Position numbers and translations under genes: made by a program. Positions 8,919 to 17,596 of a DNA stretch of 29,176 bases are shown here, piece after piece. Source of the stretch: Mycobacterium paraffinicum. Lineage in GTDB: Bacteria; Actinomycetota; Actinomycetes; Mycobacteriales; Mycobacteriaceae. The notes under the pieces are model-generated. The model made no database searches, was not told where the DNA came from, and saw only the letters and a program-made list of their open reading frames with translations. Position 1 is the stretch's first letter. Every line of letters starts with the position of its first letter. The DNA is taken from NCBI RefSeq assembly GCF_001907675.1, contig NZ_MPNT01000052.1:1-29176 (forward strand). Direction: 5' to 3'.

Positions 8919-9026
8919 ATGGACCCCGACCTGGACCCTAATCAGCAGCATTGGCAGGACCGGCTCGACAGCCTGCAGTGGGTTATCGGCTCCATACTCT
9001 CCAACATCGACAGCGTCCCGACCTGA
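8919..9026 (+). CDS. Small 35-residue protein, unknown
   Basis: A 36-codon frame with a strong GGAAGGA ribosome site six bases before its ATG, 34 bases after the mshB stop. The peptide starts M-D-P-D-L-D-P, is acidic and Gln-rich at first, and then forms an amphipathic, Trp-containing segment (Q-W-V-I-G-S-I-L) that could be a short helix. Its TGA overlaps the proposed CTG start of the next gene, an arrangement typical of translational coupling. I do not recognise a family. It could be a genuine small protein or a leader that carries ribosomes to the membrane-protein gene. Confidence 0.55.
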   Translation: MDPDLDPNQQHWQDRLDSLQWVIGSILSNIDSVPT

Positions 9027-9439
9027 CCGAAACGAAAGCGCGCGTCCTACCCGTCGAAGACGGCGGCGCGACAGACCCCGCGATCCGTTTCGTTGTCTTG
9101 GCGCTGCTGGCCGTCGACGGGGTCCTCTCCGCACTGGCCGGGGCCCTGCTGCTGCCTTCCTACATCGGGTCGATTCCTTTCCCCATCAGCGGACTGATTT
9201 CGGGATTGGTCAACGCCGCCCTGGTCTGGGCCGCCGGGCGGTGGACCACGTCGTCGCGGCTGGCCGCGCTGCCGCTGTGGACGTGGCTGCTCACCGTGGC
9301 GGTGATCAGCATGGGCGGCCCGGCCGACGACGTCATCCTGGGCGGCCGCGGCGTGATGGCCTATGGGGCGTTGCTGCTCATCCTGTCGGGGGTGGCGCCG
9401 CCGTTCTGGGTGCTGTGGCGGCGCGGCCACCGGGGGTGA
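9023..9439 (+). CDS. Four-helix membrane protein, Rv1171-like
   Basis: About 138 residues with four hydrophobic segments: F-V-V-L-A-L-L-A-V-D onward, I-S-G-L-I-S-G-L-V-N, W-T-W-L-L-T-V-A-V-I and A-Y-G-A-L-L-L-I-L-S. Small integral membrane protein of unknown function, matching Rv1171 by position after mshB. The start is uncertain. No ATG or GTG precedes the first helix in frame; CTG at 9023 overlaps the TGA of the 35-codon ORF and gives a reasonable cytoplasmic N-terminus. TTG at 8951 is the alternative but would overlap the small ORF for 25 codons. In H37Rv PE12 follows; here fbiC follows directly. Confidence 0.75.
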   Translation: MTETKARVLPVEDGGATDPAIRFVVLALLAVDGVLSALAGALLLPSYIGSIPFPISGLISGLVNAALVWAAGRWTTSSRLAALPLWTWLLTVAVISMGGPADDVILGGRGVMAYGALLLILSGVAPPFWVLWRRGHRG

Positions 9440-9595
9440 CGTTCGTGCGGTCGTGGGCAGGGATGTCCCCGCTTGCCGGTGCGGGGCTGACGCTACTGTT
9501 GACTGTTGCGCAGACGGGGCCCGCACGGGCCTGAAAGAAAATTTCACATGTTGGGACACGCGGATGAAATTCGATCGTGGGGAAGTTACACGAAG

Positions 9596-12166
9596 GTGCC
9601 GCTGACTCCGGGCGAGGAGCCTACCGCTCTTCCTAATCCTGTGGTTCCGCCAAAGACGAGCGCTTCCGCGCTGCGGCGGGTGTTGCGCCGCGCCCGAGAC
9701 GGCGTCGCGCTCAACGTCGACGAGGCGGCCGTCGCGATGACCGCGCGGGGTGAGGACCTCGCGGATCTGTGCGCCAGCGCGGCGCGGGTACGCGATGCGG
9801 GGCTGGCGTCGGCCGGCCGGCGCGGCCCCGGCGGCGGGTTGCCGATCAGCTATTCGCGCAAGGTGTTCGTCCCCGTCACCCACCTGTGCCGCGACACGTG
9901 CCACTACTGCACCTTCGTCACCGTCCCGGGCAAGCTGCGCGCGCAGGGCGCGGGCATGTACCTCGAGCCCGACGAGATCCTCGACATCGCCCGCCGCGGG
10001 GCCGAACTCGGTTGCAAGGAAGCGCTTTTCACCCTCGGTGACCGCCCCGAGGGTCGGTGGCCGGAGGCGGCGCAGTGGCTCGGTGAACGGGGCTACGACT
10101 CCACGCTGTCCTACGTGCGGGCCATGGCGATCCGGGTGCTCGAAGAAACCGGGCTGCTGCCACACCTGAACCCCGGCGTGATGAGTTGGTCGGAGATGGC
10201 CCGGCTCAAGCCGGTCGCGCCGTCGATGGGCATGATGCTCGAGACCACGTCGCGACGGCTGTTCGAGACGAAAGGGCTTGCGCACTACGGCAGCCCGGAC
10301 AAGGACCCCGCGGTCCGGCTGCGCACGCTGACCGACGCGGGCCGGTTGTCCATCCCGTTCACGACCGGCCTGCTGGTCGGCATCGGCGAGACGCTGACCG
10401 AACGGGCCGAAACCCTGCACGCGATCCGCAAGTCGCACAAGGAGTTCGGGCATGTTCAGGAAGTGATCGTGCAGAACTTCCGGGCCAAGGAACACACCGC
10501 GATGGCCGACGTCCCCGACGCGGGGATCGACGACTACCTGGCGACGGTGGCGGTCGCGCGGCTGGTGCTCGGCCCCGGCATGCGCATCCAGGCGCCGCCC
10601 AACCTGGTTTCCCCCGACGAGTGCCTCGCGCTGGTCGGCGCCGGGGTCGACGACTGGGGCGGGGTTTCACCGCTCACGCCCGATCACGTCAACCCCGAGC
10701 GGCCCTGGCCCGCGCTGGACGACCTCGCCGATATCACCGCCCGGGCCGGATACGAACTGGTCCAGCGGCTGACCGCCCAGCCCAAGTACGTCCAGGCTGG
10801 AGCCGCGTGGATCGACCCGCGGGTGCGCGGGCACGTGCTGGCGCTCGCCGACCCGGCGACCGGGCTGGCCCGCGACGTCCATCCGGTGGGGTTGCCCTGG
10901 CAGGAACCCGACGACGTCGCCTCGGCGGGACGGGTTGATCTCAACGCCGCGATCGACACCGAGGGTCGCGCCACCGAAGCCCGCAGCGACCTCGACAGCG
11001 CCTTCGGCGACTGGGAATCGATCCGCGCGCAGGTGCACGAACTGGCCGCACGCGCGCCCGAGCGGATCGACACCGATGTGCTTGCCGCCCTGCGGGCGGC
11101 CGAGCGTGATCCCGCCGGCTGCAGCGACAGCGAGTACCTGGCGCTGGCGACCGCCGACGGACCGGCGCTGGAAGCCGTTGCAGCGCTGGCTAATTCGCTA
11201 CGCCGCGACACCGTCGGTGACGATGTCACCTTCGTGGTGAACCGCAACATCAACTTCACCAACATCTGCTACACCGGCTGCCGGTTCTGCGCCTTCGCGC
11301 AGCGCAAGGGCGACGCCGACGCGTATTCGTTGTCCACCGACGAGGTGGCCGACCGCGCGTGGGAGGCACACGTCCAGGGCGCCACCGAAGTGTGCATGCA
11401 GGGCGGCATCGACCCGGAATTGCCGGTCACCGGCTACGCCGACCTGGTCCGCGCCGTCAAGGCGCGAGTGCCGTCGATGCACGTGCATGCCTTCTCGCCG
11501 ATGGAGATCGCCAACGGCGTCACCAAGAGCGGGCTCAGCGTGCGCGAGTGGCTGATCAGCTTGCGCGAGGCGGGGTTGGACACCATTCCGGGCACGGCCG
11601 CCGAGATCCTGGACGACGAGGTGCGCTGGGTGCTGACCAAGGGCAAGCTGCCGACCTCGGAGTGGATCGACATCGTGACCACCGCGCACGAGGTGGGCCT
11701 GCGATCGTCGTCGACGATGATGTACGGGCACGTCGACACCCCACGGCACTGGGTCGCCCACCTCAACGTGTTGCGCGGGATCCAGGACCGCACCGGCGGG
11801 TTCACCGAATTCGTGCCGCTGCCGTTCGTGCACCAGAGTTCGCCGTTGTATCTGGCCGGCGCGGCCCGGCCCGGACCCACCCACCGGGACAACCGCGCCG
11901 TGCACGCGTTGGCGCGAATCATGTTGCACGGCCGCATCTCCCAGATTCAGACCAGCTGGGTGAAGCTGGGCGTCGAACGCACCCAGGTGATGCTCAACGG
12001 CGGCGCCAACGATCTGGGCGGCACGCTGATGGAGGAGACCATCTCGCGGATGGCCGGCTCGGAACACGGGTCGGCCAAGACCGTGGAAGAGCTGACCGAG
12101 ATCGCCGAGGGGATCGGGCGACCGGCGCGTCAACGCACCACGACCTACGCGCGGCGGGCCGCTTAG
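9596..12166 (+). CDS. fbiC: FbiC, 7,8-didemethyl-8-hydroxy-5-deazariboflavin (FO) synthase
   Basis: Two-domain radical-SAM enzyme that makes FO, the chromophore of coenzyme F420, from a tyrosine-derived substrate and the pyrimidine precursor 5-amino-6-ribitylamino-uracil. The N-terminal CofG-like half has C-x3-C-x2-C at Cys98, 102 and 105. The C-terminal CofH-like half has C-x3-C-x2-C at Cys558, 562 and 565. Both [4Fe-4S]/SAM sites are intact. I chose GTG at 9596, giving 856 residues, the exact length of Rv1173, and aligning T-A-L-P-x-P-V-V-P-P. An ATG at 9548 would add 16 residues. Upstream, 9440-9595 is an AT-richer leader with a TACTGT (9494-9499) -10 candidate; no PE12 remnant is evident. 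Confidence 0.95.
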   Translation: MPLTPGEEPTALPNPVVPPKTSASALRRVLRRARDGVALNVDEAAVAMTARGEDLADLCASAARVRDAGLASAGRRGPGGGLPISYSRKVFVPVTHLCRDTCHYCTFVTVPGKLRAQGAGMYLEPDEILDIARRGAELGCKEALFTLGDRPEGRWPEAAQWLGERGYDSTLSYVRAMAIRVLEETGLLPHLNPGVMSWSEMARLKPVAPSMGMMLETTSRRLFETKGLAHYGSPDKDPAVRLRTLTDAGRLSIPFTTGLLVGIGETLTERAETLHAIRKSHKEFGHVQEVIVQNFRAKEHTAMADVPDAGIDDYLATVAVARLVLGPGMRIQAPPNLVSPDECLALVGAGVDDWGGVSPLTPDHVNPERPWPALDDLADITARAGYELVQRLTAQPKYVQAGAAWIDPRVRGHVLALADPATGLARDVHPVGLPWQEPDDVASAGRVDLNAAIDTEGRATEARSDLDSAFGDWESIRAQVHELAARAPERIDTDVLAALRAAERDPAGCSDSEYLALATADGPALEAVAALANSLRRDTVGDDVTFVVNRNINFTNICYTGCRFCAFAQRKGDADAYSLSTDEVADRAWEAHVQGATEVCMQGGIDPELPVTGYADLVRAVKARVPSMHVHAFSPMEIANGVTKSGLSVREWLISLREAGLDTIPGTAAEILDDEVRWVLTKGKLPTSEWIDIVTTAHEVGLRSSSTMMYGHVDTPRHWVAHLNVLRGIQDRTGGFTEFVPLPFVHQSSPLYLAGAARPGPTHRDNRAVHALARIMLHGRISQIQTSWVKLGVERTQVMLNGGANDLGGTLMEETISRMAGSEHGSAKTVEELTEIAEGIGRPARQRTTTYARRAA

Positions 12167-12174
12167 CACCCAGA

Positions 12175-12196
12175 CGGCGCGGGTATCCCGACGCCG
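12175..12196 (+). terminator. GC-rich hairpin after fbiC
   Basis: CGGCGCGGG (12175-12183) pairs with CCCG-a-CGCCG (12187-12196) through nine base pairs with one bulged A and a TAT loop, nine bases after the fbiC stop. It is a plausible T-less terminator, but it also overlaps the GTG start of the next gene. The same segment contains TATCCC (12184-12189), six bases before that GTG, which could be a -10. Confidence 0.45.
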
Positions 12197-12960
12197 TGAA
12201 CCGAAACATCGACGATGACCGGTTCCCGGAGTGGCGCCCATTCGTGGACGCGGTACAGCAGCGACGACCCGACGCCGGCACCTGGTGCGAGGCGTGGACG
12301 GTGCGCGACATCGTCGTCCATCAGGCCGGAAACGCCGAGGAGATCGCCCGGGTGCTGGCCGCCGCCCTGGAGGGTGAACCCGTCGGCACGCGCGGATTCG
12401 AGGAGCGTGAGGGACCACTGCGCGCCCTGAGCGACGCGGACCTGTGGGACGCGCTCTTCGACCGGATGGCCACCCTGAACGGCGTGGCGGCGGCGGCCGA
12501 CGACGTGCCACCGGACATCGATGTCGCGTGGACGGGCCGCACCATGAAGGTGCCCTGGTTCGCCGAACACATGCGCGAAGAGCTCGTGCTGCACGGCTGG
12601 GACATCACCGGCGATGACGCGGCGGCGCAGGCGCGGCTGGCCGAGCCCTGGATGACCACCCACAGCGTCCTGGCGGTCGGAAAGCCGCTGCTGGCCAAGG
12701 GCGCCAGGCAACTAGCGCAGGGCGAGCACGTCGAGGCCCGGTTGCGGGCCGCCGGCTCCGACGACGTCGTGGTCAGGGCCGAAGCCGATCGCACCGCCAT
12801 CGAACTGGCCGAACCCGAGGGCCCCGCGACGTTGGAAACCGATCCTGCCGCGCGCGTACTGCTGCTCTGGGGGCGGAGGCCCGCAGACCCGTCGCGAATC
12901 TGCAGCCGCGTCGGACCGCAAACGCTGGGCCGCGTGCGCGGCCTGCTCGGTGGTTACTGA
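12196..12960 (+). CDS. Maleylpyruvate isomerase / DinB-like (mycothiol-dependent superfamily) protein
   Basis: 254 residues. The N-terminal half resembles the MDMPI/DinB-like four-helix family of actinobacteria (TIGR03083-type): W-C-E-A-W-T-V-R-D-I-V-V-H at about residues 34-46 and a second His-containing segment E-E-L-V-L-H-G-W-D-I near 131-140, likely metal ligands. The C-terminal half resembles the small sterol-carrier-like domain often found there and ends V-L-L-L-W-G-R-R-P. The substrate is unknown; family members use mycothiol or other thiols. GTG at 12196 gives a normal N-terminus, and no Shine-Dalgarno is visible. In H37Rv the antigen gene follows fbiC directly, so this gene is an extra in this lineage or a loss there. 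It converges with the next gene, nine bases apart. Confidence 0.75.
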   Translation: MNRNIDDDRFPEWRPFVDAVQQRRPDAGTWCEAWTVRDIVVHQAGNAEEIARVLAAALEGEPVGTRGFEEREGPLRALSDADLWDALFDRMATLNGVAAAADDVPPDIDVAWTGRTMKVPWFAEHMREELVLHGWDITGDDAAAQARLAEPWMTTHSVLAVGKPLLAKGARQLAQGEHVEARLRAAGSDDVVVRAEADRTAIELAEPEGPATLETDPAARVLLLWGRRPADPSRICSRVGPQTLGRVRGLLGGY

Positions 12961-12969
12961 ACCGGCGGC

Positions 12970-13302
12970 TCAGAAGTTGTTACAGGTGACCGCGACCTGG
13001 TTGATGTCGTCGTAGTACTTCTGCGCCGACGGCATCGCCTGGATCTGCTGGGCCATCTGCTGGCGCTTCGGCGGCGGCGAGGCCAGGAAGCTGCGGATGT
13101 AGGACTGCGCCATGGGCGAGCTGTTCAGCTGCGCGGCGGCGGCCGGATCGGTGGCGTTGAGCGCCGCGATCACCTGTCCGTAGTTGCACGTGGTGTTGAT
13201 GATCGCGTCCGTCGGGTCCGCGGATGCGATCCCGGCGCCGGCGGTCAACGCCACCGCCGCGCTACCGATCGCGACGGTCCATTTGGTCAACGACAGCCTC
13301 AT
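12970..13302 (-). CDS. Secreted low-molecular-weight antigen, TB8.4-like (Rv1174c)
   Basis: 110-residue secreted protein. A signal peptide ends near residue 28 (A-S-A|D-P). The mature helical protein has only two cysteines, Cys39 (N-T-T-C-N-Y-G) and Cys107 (V-T-C-N-N-F), which probably form a disulfide joining the two ends. Length, the I-N-T-T-C-N-Y-G-Q motif and the C-terminal C-N-N match M. tuberculosis MTB8.4, a T-cell antigen. Related small secreted proteins are sometimes labelled haemophore-like; I see no direct evidence for haem binding. The ATG at 13302 has GGGGAAGG about nine bases upstream. It sits convergent with the isomerase-like gene. Confidence 0.93.
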   Translation of the reverse strand: MRLSLTKWTVAIGSAAVALTAGAGIASADPTDAIINTTCNYGQVIAALNATDPAAAAQLNSSPMAQSYIRSFLASPPPKRQQMAQQIQAMPSAQKYYDDINQVAVTCNNF

Positions 13303-13376
13303 GTGTGGACACCTTCCCCGTTAATGCACCGCTATTAAGGCGACGACATCTCACCCAGCGGTTGCCGTCTCCCGGT

Positions 13377-13490
13377 CGAGGTTACCAGGCGCCACGACCG
13401 TGCTTCCATCTCAACAGTTATCGCACAACCTCGCTGGACTGCGACTATGCGCAGTTCGGCGGCCCCTGGCCGCTGTTCGCCCTTGGCGAA
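13377..13490. other. Structured intergenic region, possible small RNA
   Basis: The 375-base gap between the antigen gene and fdxC (13303-13677) holds no convincing protein gene. It contains CGAGGTT (13377-13383) pairing perfectly with AACCTCG (13427-13433). Two tandem perfect 6-bp hairpins with three-base loops follow: GCGGCC/GGCCGC (13459-13473) and TTCGCC/GGCGAA (13476-13490). Hairpins upstream of two divergent genes are not explained by termination of either gene. A small RNA or regulatory leader is an inference. Confidence 0.35.
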
Positions 13491-13558
13491 ACCAGCCCCG
13501 GTCGCGGGCCCCGAGACTGGCGGTCTTAAATCGTCTATTCGACGGGCGTGCCAAGTGG

Positions 13559-13585
13559 TTGACGTGTATGTGCAACGTCTAGTAT
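13559..13585 (+). promoter_or_regulatory. Probable fdxC promoter
   Basis: TTGACG (13559-13564) and TAGTAT (13580-13585) are separated by 15 bases, slightly short for a sigma-A promoter. This predicts a leader of about 85 bases that carries the strong GGAGGAGA site at 13665-13672 before the GTG. Confidence 0.45.
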
Positions 13586-13677
13586 CAGTAACCGAAAGCT
13601 TTGTCTGGAGCGGCCGGAAGCACCGGGCGCGAGCCGAAGAGCAGCCCACACCGAAGTAGTACATGGAGGAGACGTCT

Positions 13678-14004
13678 GTGACCTACACGATCGCCGAGCC
13701 CTGTGTCGACATCAAAGACAAGGCTTGTATCGAGGAGTGCCCGGTCGATTGCATCTACGAGGGCGCGCGGATGCTGTACATCCACCCCGACGAGTGCGTC
13801 GACTGCGGGGCGTGCGAGCCGGTCTGCCCCGTGGAAGCGATCTATTACGAAGACGACGTGCCCGAGCAGTGGAGCCAGTACACCCAGATCAACGCCGACT
13901 TCTTCACTGAGCTGGGGTCGCCGGGCGGCGCCGCCAAGGTCGGCATGACCGAGAACGACCCGCAGGTGGTCAAGGACCTGCCGCCGCAGGGCGAGGGCGA
14001 CTGA
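13678..14004 (+). CDS. fdxC: FdxC, 7Fe ferredoxin
   Basis: 108-residue bacterial ferredoxin carrying one [3Fe-4S] and one [4Fe-4S] cluster. The first motif is Cys9, Cys17 and Cys21 followed by Pro, with the C-x7-C spacing typical of a 3Fe site. The second is Cys40, Cys43, Cys46 and Cys50 followed by Pro. It is an electron carrier in the cytoplasm; the partner is unknown. GTG at 13678 follows GGAGGAGA with good spacing, and M-T-Y-x-I-A-E-P-C is the family N-terminus. It is followed closely by the aminotransferase gene, probably one transcript, as in H37Rv. Confidence 0.96.
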   Translation: MTYTIAEPCVDIKDKACIEECPVDCIYEGARMLYIHPDECVDCGACEPVCPVEAIYYEDDVPEQWSQYTQINADFFTELGSPGGAAKVGMTENDPQVVKDLPPQGEGD

Positions 14005-14057
14005 GCCGGCCGGTGCTCGAGCAGCCCGGGGTGAGGCCCCGCGCCGCACGCGGGCGA

Positions 14058-15143
14058 GTGTCGGCGTCCCTGCCTGAATTCCCGTGGGACACGCTGGCAG
14101 ACGCCAAAGCGCTGGCCGGCTCCCACCCCGACGGGATCGTCGACCTGTCCGTCGGTACCCCGGTCGACCCCGTCGCACCGGTGATCCAAGAGGCGCTCGC
14201 CGCCGCCGGTTCCGCGTCCGGGTACCCCGCCACCGCCGGCACCCCGCGGCTGCGGGAAGCCGCGGTCGCCGCGTTGGCCCGCCGTTTCGGCGTCACCGGG
14301 CTGGGCGAGGCCGCCGTCCTGCCGGTGATCGGCAGCAAGGAGCTCATCGCCTGGTTGCCGACGCTGCTGGGGCTCGGGCCCGCGGACGTGATTGCGGTGC
14401 CCGAGCTGGCGTATCCGACCTACGACGTCGGGGCCCGGCTGGCCGGAGCCTCGGTGCTGCGCGCGGATTCGCTGACCCAGTTGGGCCCCCGATCGCCGGC
14501 GCTGGTCTACCTGAACTCCCCGAGCAACCCGACCGGCCGCGTGCTGGGCCTCGACCACCTGCGCAAAGTGGTCGGCTGGGCGCGTGAGCGGGGCAGCGTG
14601 GTGGCCTCGGACGAGTGCTACCTGGGCCTGGGCTGGGACGCGCAACCGCTGTCGATCCTGCATCCGTCGGTGTGCGACGGCGACCACAGCGGGCTGCTCG
14701 CGATCCACTCGCTGTCGAAGAGCTCGTCGTTGGCCGGTTACCGGGCCGGATTCGTCGCCGGTGACGCCGACCTGGTGGCCGAGCTGCTCGCGGTGCGCAA
14801 ACACGCCGGGATGATCGTGCCCACGCCAGTCCAGGCGGCCATGGTCGCGGCCCTGGACGACGACGCCCACGAGCTTGCGCAGCGGGAGCGGTACGAACGG
14901 CGGCGCGCGGCGCTACTGCCGGCGATGCGGGCGGCCGGGTTTGCCGTCGACCATTCCGAAGCCGGCCTGTATCTGTGGGCCACGCGGGGCGAATCCTGCG
15001 CCGACAGCGTCGGCTGGCTGGCAGCGCGCGGCATCCTGGTGGCGCCCGGTCACTTCTACGGCCCGCGCGGCGGGCAGCACGTGCGGGTCGCGTTGACGGC
15101 CACCGACGAGCGGATCGCCGCCGCGGTACAGCGACTCGCCTAG
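14058..15143 (+). CDS. dapC: PLP aminotransferase, DapC-type (succinyl-diaminopimelate transaminase)
   Basis: 361-residue class I/II fold-type I aminotransferase. Lys221 in S-L-S-K-S-S-S-L-A-G-Y-R-A-G-F is the PLP Schiff-base lysine; N-S-P-S-N-P-T-G-R and D-E-C-Y-L-G-L are the expected PLP-binding segments. The actinobacterial family beside fdxC (Rv1178) is generally assigned as N-succinyl-LL-diaminopimelate transaminase in lysine and peptidoglycan synthesis, though M. tuberculosis has another protein also called DapC, so the substrate is an inference. GTG at 14058 gives M-S-A-S-L-P and the Rv1178 length. GTG at 14013 (eight bases after fdxC) would add 15 unconserved residues and cannot be excluded. 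Confidence 0.88.
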   Translation: MSASLPEFPWDTLADAKALAGSHPDGIVDLSVGTPVDPVAPVIQEALAAAGSASGYPATAGTPRLREAAVAALARRFGVTGLGEAAVLPVIGSKELIAWLPTLLGLGPADVIAVPELAYPTYDVGARLAGASVLRADSLTQLGPRSPALVYLNSPSNPTGRVLGLDHLRKVVGWARERGSVVASDECYLGLGWDAQPLSILHPSVCDGDHSGLLAIHSLSKSSSLAGYRAGFVAGDADLVAELLAVRKHAGMIVPTPVQAAMVAALDDDAHELAQRERYERRRAALLPAMRAAGFAVDHSEAGLYLWATRGESCADSVGWLAARGILVAPGHFYGPRGGQHVRVALTATDERIAAAVQRLA

Positions 15144-15232
15144 TCCGGAGCCGCCCAGCTGCCAACGCGGCGGCGGAGAACGTGCACAATGCATCGGAGG
15201 TGTTTCGCCCGCTCACGGTAAGGACGGTGGTC

Positions 15233-17596
15233 GTGACCTCTTCGGCCGGCAAGCTACGGATTCCCCTTTCGGTCGGGGACATCGCCAAGCGGGTGTTCCT
15301 GGGCAAGCCGCTGGTCACCGAGGACATCGCCTCCGAGAAGTTGTCGAATCCGGTTGCCCTGGGCGCGCTTTCGCCGGACGCGGTGTCATCGGTCGCCTAT
15401 GGCCCCGAGCAGATCCTGATCGAGCTGCTACCGCACGCGGGGCTGGCCGCGTTCCTGTTGTTGCTTCCGATCACCGGTGTCATCCTGCTGATCCTCATCC
15501 TGGTCGCCGCCTCGTATCGGCAGGTGGTGATGGCCTACACCCGGGCCGGCGGCTCCTACATCGTCGCCCGCGAGAATTTCGGGCCTCGGGTGGCGCAGAT
15601 AGCCGCCGCCGCGCTGCTGATCGACTACGTGGTCACCGTTGCGGTGCAGTCGGCGGCAGGGACGGTCGCGGTCGTGTCGGCCGTCCCCGCGCTGGGCCCC
15701 TACAGCCTGGAAATCACTGTCGGTGTGGTGCTTGCCATCTGCTACGCAAACCTGCGCGGCTTGAAGGAGGCGGGCCTGCCGTTCGCGCTGGCCACCTATG
15801 CCTTCATCGGCATGGTCGGCCTGACCATCGTGGTCGGCCTCATCCGCGCGGCCCTGGGGAATCTGCCCATTTACGATCCCGCGCGCCTGGCCGGGACCGT
15901 GCCCGTTCACCAGGGCAATGGGCTGGTGCTGGGGGCCACGATCCTGGTGTTACTCCGCGCGTTCGCCAACGGCGGCTCGTCCCTGACGGGGGTGGAGGCC
16001 ATCTCCAATACGGTCGACCACTTCCGAAAGCCGCAGGGCCTCAACGCCCGCCGCGTGCTCACCGCCATGGCCACCATCCTGGGCGTGCTGCTGGCCGGCG
16101 TCGCGTACCTGGCGCACGTCACCCACGCGACGCCGTATCTCACCGAATACCCGTCGGTGCTCTCGCAGATCGGTCGCGCCGTCTTCGGCAACGGCGTGCT
16201 CGGCAACGTCTTCTACGCGCTGGTCCAGGCCGCGACCGCCGCCATCCTGTTCACCGGTGCGAACACCAGTTTCAATGGATTCCCGGCGCTGGCCAGTTTC
16301 GTCGCCGAGGACCGCTTCCTGCCGCGTCAGCTCACCAAACGCGGCCATCGCCTGGTCTTCTCGAACGGCATCATCACGCTGGCGGCGCTGTCGGTGCTGC
16401 TGTTGGTGGTGACGGGCGGCTCGGTCAACGCGCTGGTTCCCTTCTACGCGATCGGCGTGTTCACGGGGTTCTCGATGGCCGGCTACGGGATGACCAAACA
16501 CCATCTGACGCACCGCGAACCGGGCTGGCGACACCGCCTGGCGATCAACCTGTCCGCGGCGATCCTGTCCACGATCGTGGTGGGCATCTTCGCGGTGGCG
16601 AAGTTCACCGAGGGCGCGTGGCTGGTGGTCATCGTCTTCCCGCTGCTGGTATTCATACTGACGCGGCTCAACCGCGAATACCGCGCCGAGGCAGCCATTC
16701 TCGAGATGTTCCGCACCGACCGCCCGGAGCTGGTGAAGTATGCGCGGCACCGGGTGTTCGTGTTCGTCGACGCCGTCGACCTGGCGGTGATCGAAGCGTT
16801 GCGCTACGGCAGGGGATTACGGGCCGACGAGCTGACCGCCGTGCACTTCATGGTTGACCCGGCCCATGCCGCCATGCTGCGAAAGCGTTGGGATCACTTC
16901 GATCTGGACACCCCGCTGCGGGTCGTCGACTGCCCGGACCGGCGGATCATCCGGGCCGCGCAGCTGTTTGTCGCCAAGGCCCGCGAGGAACAAGCGCGCA
17001 CCAACGTGACGGTGCTGCTGCCGCGCCGGACGTACGGGCGGCTGCTGGGGCGGTTGCTGCACGACCGCACCGCGGACAAGATCTCGAGCGCGGTGAGCCT
17101 GATCCCCGACGCGGCGGCGACCATCGTGCCCTACGACGTCGAATCACGCATCAGGGAGGCCTACCCCGACACCTTCGAGCAACGGATCGCCGACGAGATC
17201 GACAAACTCGAGGCGTGGGTGTCCCGGGGCGAGGACGAGAAGGTGGACGCCTACGAGCACCCGAAGCGGTCGGCGTCGGTCATCCTGGTGGCCGGCCTGA
17301 TCTCCGGCCAACGGGCCACCGTCGAGGGCCGGGTCAGCGAAGTCCAGGACGTCAACGACCGTGGGCGCACCCTGCGCGAGGTCGTCGTCGGGGACAACAG
17401 CGGGGAAATTACCATCACCTTCCGTCCCGGCCACGGTGGCGGCGATATTCAGCCCGGCCAGCTGTTGCGGATAACCGGGAAGGCCCGGCAGACGGGCAAC
17501 CGGCCCGTCTCGATGGTCGACCCGACGTATCAGGTCATCGAGGACCCCGCGAATGCGGTCGACTCCGAGGAATCCGGCGATGGCGGGGGAACCTAA
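15233..17596 (+). CDS. KimA-like APC-superfamily permease with C-terminal OB-fold
   Basis: 787-residue multidomain membrane protein. Residues about 30-490 form an APC transporter with about 12 helices and the KimA/YdaO-type segments L-S-P-D-A-V-S-S-V-A-Y-G-P-E-Q and Y-R-Q-V-V-M-A-Y. Residues about 505-637 resemble a universal-stress-protein-like cytosolic domain, as in KimA potassium importers. Residues about 681-774 look like an OB-fold (V-E-G-R-V-S-E-V... P-G-Q-L-L-R-I-T-G-K-A) similar to the small Rv2694c-type protein. In M. tuberculosis a related permease (Rv2690c) and the separate OB protein flank the ceoBC potassium genes. Potassium uptake is therefore the best guess; an amino acid substrate is possible. 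GTG at 15233 has AAGGA eight bases upstream. H37Rv has Rv1179c at this site instead. Confidence 0.85.
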   Translation: MTSSAGKLRIPLSVGDIAKRVFLGKPLVTEDIASEKLSNPVALGALSPDAVSSVAYGPEQILIELLPHAGLAAFLLLLPITGVILLILILVAASYRQVVMAYTRAGGSYIVARENFGPRVAQIAAAALLIDYVVTVAVQSAAGTVAVVSAVPALGPYSLEITVGVVLAICYANLRGLKEAGLPFALATYAFIGMVGLTIVVGLIRAALGNLPIYDPARLAGTVPVHQGNGLVLGATILVLLRAFANGGSSLTGVEAISNTVDHFRKPQGLNARRVLTAMATILGVLLAGVAYLAHVTHATPYLTEYPSVLSQIGRAVFGNGVLGNVFYALVQAATAAILFTGANTSFNGFPALASFVAEDRFLPRQLTKRGHRLVFSNGIITLAALSVLLLVVTGGSVNALVPFYAIGVFTGFSMAGYGMTKHHLTHREPGWRHRLAINLSAAILSTIVVGIFAVAKFTEGAWLVVIVFPLLVFILTRLNREYRAEAAILEMFRTDRPELVKYARHRVFVFVDAVDLAVIEALRYGRGLRADELTAVHFMVDPAHAAMLRKRWDHFDLDTPLRVVDCPDRRIIRAAQLFVAKAREEQARTNVTVLLPRRTYGRLLGRLLHDRTADKISSAVSLIPDAAATIVPYDVESRIREAYPDTFEQRIADEIDKLEAWVSRGEDEKVDAYEHPKRSASVILVAGLISGQRATVEGRVSEVQDVNDRGRTLREVVVGDNSGEITITFRPGHGGGDIQPGQLLRITGKARQTGNRPVSMVDPTYQVIEDPANAVDSEESGDGGGT

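Noticed and set aside
9440..9595. Possible remnant of PE12 before fbiC
   Set aside because: No PE-like N-terminal coding sequence on either strand; looks like an ordinary leader.
9506..9595. N-terminal extension of FbiC from TTG 9506 or ATG 9548
   Set aside because: GTG 9596 gives the exact known family length and alignment; the extension has no recognisable conservation.
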